Below, piece by piece: positions 14,401-16,677 of a stretch of 16,677 bases of DNA. Origin of the DNA: CG2-30-40-21 sp043806395. Lineage in GTDB: Bacteria; UBA9089; CG2-30-40-21. The stretch spans positions 1-16,677 of the forward strand of contig JAZDHC010000076.1 in NCBI GenBank assembly GCA_043806395.1, read 5' to 3'. Within the stretch, counting starts at the first letter, position 1. Every line of letters starts with the position of its first letter. The notes beneath the pieces are model-generated. The model was given only the letters and a program-made list of their open reading frames with translations, had not been told where the DNA came from and did not search any database. Made by a program: the position numbers and the translations under genes.

Positions 14401-16677
14401 TGGTGGGAGGGTGTATGACATTGTATGGTCTGTGTCTGGTGGGAATATGCCGTATACAGCTGCTCTGTATTACACTACTGGCTCTGGTACATGGGTGTCA
14501 ATAGCAGGTAATGCTGTATCACCGTACAACTGGTCAGTACCCATGCTCAACTCAGAGGGTGTACAGATAAAAATAGTGATTAAGGATACTCAGGGGGTAT
14601 GTATTGAGACAGTAAGCAATATCATGAAAGTGGATTCAACCCCACCAGCTGTAATCAATATCCTGCCGATAAATAATGTCATAGATGTCAGCCGAAATAC
14701 GACCATTGTCATCAACTTCAGCGAGGAGATGAATATTACTGAGACGCAAAATTCATTTGTCATTATACCCAACCCGGGAAGTATAACATACACATGGAGC
14801 AATGGAACGAGTACACTGATAATTAAGACAGCCGAGCTTAATTACGATACCCGATACACCTGCATGATAACCATCCAGGCAAAGGATACCTGTGCTGGCA
14901 ACCCATTGGCTCAAGCATACAAGTGGACATTCAAGACAAAGCAGGACATATCACCACTTAAGGTGGCATTAGTTCAGCCGCAAGGGTTGGTATGCGTTGC
15001 TGGTGGCAGTCAGCAATATATTGAATGGCAGATAAGCGGTGGGCTTTCTTCGTATACTTCAGCTGTGTATTACACGGTTGGCTCTGGCACATGGGTGTTG
15101 ATTGCCAACAATGTGGTTTCACCCTACAGATGGTCAATTCCCCAGCTCAACTCTGAGGCTGTGCGGGTCAAGGTTGTGGTCAAGGACAATCTGGGTGTGG
15201 TGGTCGAGGATGTGAGTGGTGTGTTCGAGATAGACTCGATACCGCCGTCTGTGATTGAAACCATGCCGGCAAATGCTGCCATTAGTGTTGGACTGGCAAC
15301 AAACATCACCATCAATTTCTCTGAGGAGATGAATATAGCCAGGACGCAGCAGGCATTTGTCATCAGTCCAAATCCAGGTATTCTCAGCTATCGTTGGAGC
15401 AATGGCACAAAAACACTGACCGTGGAATTGAACAGTCTGGCATACAACACCAGATACGACTGTGTCCTCACTGCTGAGGCCCGTGATACCTGTGCTGGCA
15501 ATCAGCTACCCACCAACTATACATGGTCATTTACCACTCAGGAAAAGGAGATACCGCTTAGTATTGACCTCATCAAGCCTGACAATAACCTCAAATGCCT
15601 TGCTGGCGGGGCAGTATACGACATCTGCTGGGCTGTCTCAGGTGGTAAATTACCATATGATACGAGGATCTTCTATGCCCTCGGCTCAACCACATGGACA
15701 TGCATCACGGCAGGACAGATCCAATCACCCTACACATGGATTGTACCCAAGGCTGACACCATGAATGCCCAGATAAAGGTAATGGTTATCGATGCAGCTG
15801 GCAGGGAGATTTCTGATATATCCGAAAAATTTGAAATCGACTCCACACCGCCAACCGTAGCAAGCGTTACCCCGGCAAATGGTTTAACCGATGTGGATAT
15901 CAGCAGTGATATGATTATCGAGTTCAGCGAGGAGATGAACCATCTTACCCAGGATGCTTTTTCTATATTGCCACATCCGGGTGTGTATGGATTTAGCTGG
16001 AGCGATGATGGGAAGAGGTTGAGCATTGACCTTGGCACGCTTTCATACAATACCACCTATATCTGCATGGTTTCAAGGTGTGCCCATGATAATTGTAGCA
16101 GCAACCATATGACCAATAATTTTGTCTGGTCGTTTAATACAAGGAAGGTTTTCCAACCGCTTCAAACTACGGTGATCTCGCCTAACGGCGGAGGGTGTCT
16201 TGCCGGCGACAGGCAGTACGACATCAGCTGGACAGTATCCGGCGGTGTAGGGGCAGGGCTTGTCCCTGCCCATTCAGCAAGCCTGTACTACTGCCTCGGC
16301 TCAAACACTCAGACACTAATTGCCGACAATGTCAAGCAGTCACCATACAAATGGCTTGTGCCCATGATAAACTCCATGGATGCAAGGGTAAAGGTTGTGG
16401 TGACAGACAGTAGTGGTGCTCAGGCGAGCGACATGAGTGATGCATCATTTGAGATTGACTCTATCCCGCCACAGATAATCAGCGTTCAGTCAGCAGATGG
16501 CAAGGTAAATGTAGCCACCAATACCACCATTGTGGTCACCTTTAGTGAGGAGATGAATACTGCTGAGTGTGAGAAGGCATTTATGATTATTCCTAAGATT
16601 GGGGTAAAGGGATACACATGGAATGGCAGCCATTCCACCATGACTGTTACCCTTGACAGCCTCAATTATGATACCCA
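11432..16677 (+). CDS. giant secreted LVIVD-propeller / Ig-repeat protein (partial, at least 1748 aa)
   Basis: The frame is open from the ATG at 11432 (GTGAGG six bases upstream) to the window edge with no stop. It begins with a signal peptide (hydrophobic core 4-18, probable cleavage after A21). A short N-terminal domain ends in WPRINIPAGCVGIDPKLGRF. Residues 136-427 are seven LVIVD repeats, predicting a complete seven-bladed propeller. From about residue 449, units of 195-222 residues alternate two beta-sandwich modules. Module A begins IDSxPPxV, has INFSEEMN and ends Y-x-WSFxT; it matches Big_5/SbsA-type Ig domains. Module B has YDIxW-x2-SGG, LYYTTGSGTW and SPYxWxVP and ends VVxDxxG, recalling Kre9/KNH-like Ig folds. 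Six full A-B units and the start of a seventh are visible. It is probably a surface stalk or adhesin-like protein, or part of a surface layer; its ligand is unknown. Confidence 0.9.
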   Translation, partial: MRNVLAIFIAIIFSFNTMAYARELKGVVSGNANDVYSATFKFSADNTDQQLLKKDNSPLNSDDVCSYYNTIDGMKIFVDGIDIASSKYSYPKKIMGLDLSDVAGWPRINIPAGCVGIDPKLGRFKFSEGNNDSPTLLSTFDTYDVSYGVSVVDTVAFVASFRSGLYALDVTNPKKPLLINNYNTTGWAYEVCVRNNYAFVADAYSGLQIIDVSNPKNLTLVGNCATNGWAYDIFVEGRYAYLADYRLGLQIIDVQNPAKPEIVGNCRTDSTAYGVWVSGQYAYLADGLSGLRIIDVSNPDSPRLVSTYDTKGKAYDVQVVGKYAFVADGQCSGLQIIDVSNPAAPKLVGCCTTPGIASKIHVLDGYAYIADGQNSGLQIINVSDVNNPIIVASCKTSGKAYGIFLSGKNAFVADGSNGLHIIDVPHPCEAPKGKVTVDCLLASNADFSIDSTPPVVTGVFPSNKLAAVPVDTDVVINFSEIMNPSLTEASFGISPDPGTRAYKWSNDGKTITIDLQRFSYDSLYNCVVTTQSVDLCGNHLPQSYTWSFYTEKQATTTLQSTLFSPTPAGGNEYDITWQITGGKPPYLIDLYYSTDGGKVYLPITQNTIGTSYRWRVPQVNFNDVKLKVVAIDASGAQVNSVNQIDSLPPQVVQTIPANNAIDVASNIGTITVVFNEGMNHSQTQDSFTLNNGVIIKACHSIVDKSPGTTTNITSLIINGYEWNAANTILKIGVNGLQPDTEYACMISNQARDIVGNTLTTAYKWNFKTMYENGLIMASLFQPDGILCLVGGSSQSVQWQVSGGTPPYSTELYYTTGSGTWVSIASAVVSPYKWTVPVVNSEDGQLKLLVTDAQGTCIKAVSNMFGIDSIPPTVASSIPAKNMADVDIATNITIDFSEKMNTSKTQEAFVISPDPGISGYCWSNGSKTLTIEFMGTLSYNTTYTCMISNNVREFCAGNQLAGSFTWSFTTRKVCQSLQATLISLNGGQCLAGGRVYDIVWSVSGGNMPYTAALYYTTGSGTWVSIAGNAVSPYNWSVPMLNSEGVQIKIVIKDTQGVCIETVSNIMKVDSTPPAVINILPINNVIDVSRNTTIVINFSEEMNITETQNSFVIIPNPGSITYTWSNGTSTLIIKTAELNYDTRYTCMITIQAKDTCAGNPLAQAYKWTFKTKQDISPLKVALVQPQGLVCVAGGSQQYIEWQISGGLSSYTSAVYYTVGSGTWVLIANNVVSPYRWSIPQLNSEAVRVKVVVKDNLGVVVEDVSGVFEIDSIPPSVIETMPANAAISVGLATNITINFSEEMNIARTQQAFVISPNPGILSYRWSNGTKTLTVELNSLAYNTRYDCVLTAEARDTCAGNQLPTNYTWSFTTQEKEIPLSIDLIKPDNNLKCLAGGAVYDICWAVSGGKLPYDTRIFYALGSTTWTCITAGQIQSPYTWIVPKADTMNAQIKVMVIDAAGREISDISEKFEIDSTPPTVASVTPANGLTDVDISSDMIIEFSEEMNHLTQDAFSILPHPGVYGFSWSDDGKRLSIDLGTLSYNTTYICMVSRCAHDNCSSNHMTNNFVWSFNTRKVFQPLQTTVISPNGGGCLAGDRQYDISWTVSGGVGAGLVPAHSASLYYCLGSNTQTLIADNVKQSPYKWLVPMINSMDARVKVVVTDSSGAQASDMSDASFEIDSIPPQIISVQSADGKVNVATNTTIVVTFSEEMNTAECEKAFMIIPKIGVKGYTWNGSHSTMTVTLDSLNYDT
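11837..12712 (+). repeat. seven LVIVD repeats (beta-propeller coding)
   Basis: Seven consecutive units of about 42 residues follow the pattern LVGxxxTxGxAYxVxVxGxYAYVAD-x-SGLxIIDVSNPxxP when read in parts. Examples are YAFVADAYSGLQIIDVSNP, YAYLADYRLGLQIIDV and NAFVADGSNGLHIIDV. The first unit is the most diverged (VAFVASFRSGLYALDVTNP). Seven units are what a closed seven-bladed propeller needs. Confidence 0.85.
12776..16677 (+). repeat. tandem A-B Ig-type units (six complete, seventh cut)
   Basis: The IDS/VDS motif that opens each unit starts at 12776, 13361, 14027, 14630, 15230, 15836 and 16454, giving unit lengths of 195, 222, 201, 200, 202 and 206 residues. Unit 2 is longer because its A module has an insertion of about 20 residues around the SIVDKSPGTTT stretch. 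Units 2-4 are most alike (GSGTWVSIA and SPY-x-W recur), which points to tandem duplication. Confidence 0.85.
16247..16271. repeat. hairpin repeat embedded in frame in the giant ORF
   Basis: A perfect 8-bp stem, GGGCAGGG-CTTGT-CCCTGCCC (16251-16271), preceded by GTAG, lies inside the B module of unit 6 and encodes VGAGLVPA. Sister modules have only a short xxPY-type turn here (for example SGGKLPY). Net gain is about five residues, with the frame kept. The element resembles the GTAGGGACAG...CCCTG stems at 6082-6129. Confidence 0.7.

Noticed and set aside
12706..16273. Several minus-strand open frames opposite the giant ORF
   Set aside because: They are shadows repeating with the Ig units on the opposite strand and have no start signals or recognisable products.
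1..16677. CRISPR array, tRNA, rRNA, phage or toxin-antitoxin module
   Set aside because: Repeats are palindromic and irregularly spaced, without spacer arrays; no RNA gene or such module is visible in the sequence. The only hint of an accessory locus is the decayed ATPase fragment.

Overview
The window looks like chromosomal DNA from an uncultured, Gram-negative-type bacterium, probably of a candidate phylum. It carries ADP-heptose (LPS core) genes and two large exported proteins. It is rich in small fold-back repeats of the kind common in genomes assembled from metagenomes. The genes are moderately AT-rich and use Shine-Dalgarno starts and textbook sigma-70-type promoters. I cannot name the organism from the sequence.

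Layout. Positions 1-260 hold the possible start of a minus-strand gene at the left edge and two repeats. Minus-strand genes follow (listed from low to high coordinates): rfaE2 (heptose-1-P adenylyltransferase), rfaE1 (heptose-7-P kinase) and mtnP (methylthioadenosine phosphorylase). A 221-bp miniature inverted-repeat element with an 8-bp target duplication sits between rfaE1 and mtnP. mtnP shares a compact divergent promoter region with a plus-strand gene for an 845-residue exported protein that I do not recognise (3031-5568).

The stretch 5569-6618 is a junkyard. It contains a 72-bp hairpin repeat, a canonical promoter driving a frame-shifted small gene (DUF5678-like) and the first 46 codons of an AAA-type ATPase. 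A nested inverted-repeat insertion cuts the ATPase off, and a second miniature element with an 8-bp duplication follows. Next come a membrane-anchored zinc-ribbon/HExxH metallopeptidase gene (minus) and another large fold-back repeat. The tightly coupled minus-strand arginine operon argB-argD-argF (transcribed in that order) follows; its promoter predicts an almost leaderless mRNA.

A 527-bp intergenic region with a 28-bp perfect palindrome and strong hairpins precedes an open-ended plus-strand reading frame (11432 to the window end, at least 1748 codons, no stop). It encodes a secreted protein with a signal peptide, a seven-repeat LVIVD beta-propeller, and at least six units of about 200 residues. 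Each unit alternates a Big_5-type Ig domain with a second beta-sandwich module. A dispersed hairpin repeat is embedded in frame in the last complete unit.

The metabolic genes are ordinary: LPS heptose activation, methionine salvage and arginine synthesis. The less ordinary content is the two exported proteins, the membrane peptidase and the density of non-autonomous repeats, two of which share GG-starting ends and 8-bp duplications. I see no CRISPR array, tRNA, rRNA, phage module or recognisable defence system.
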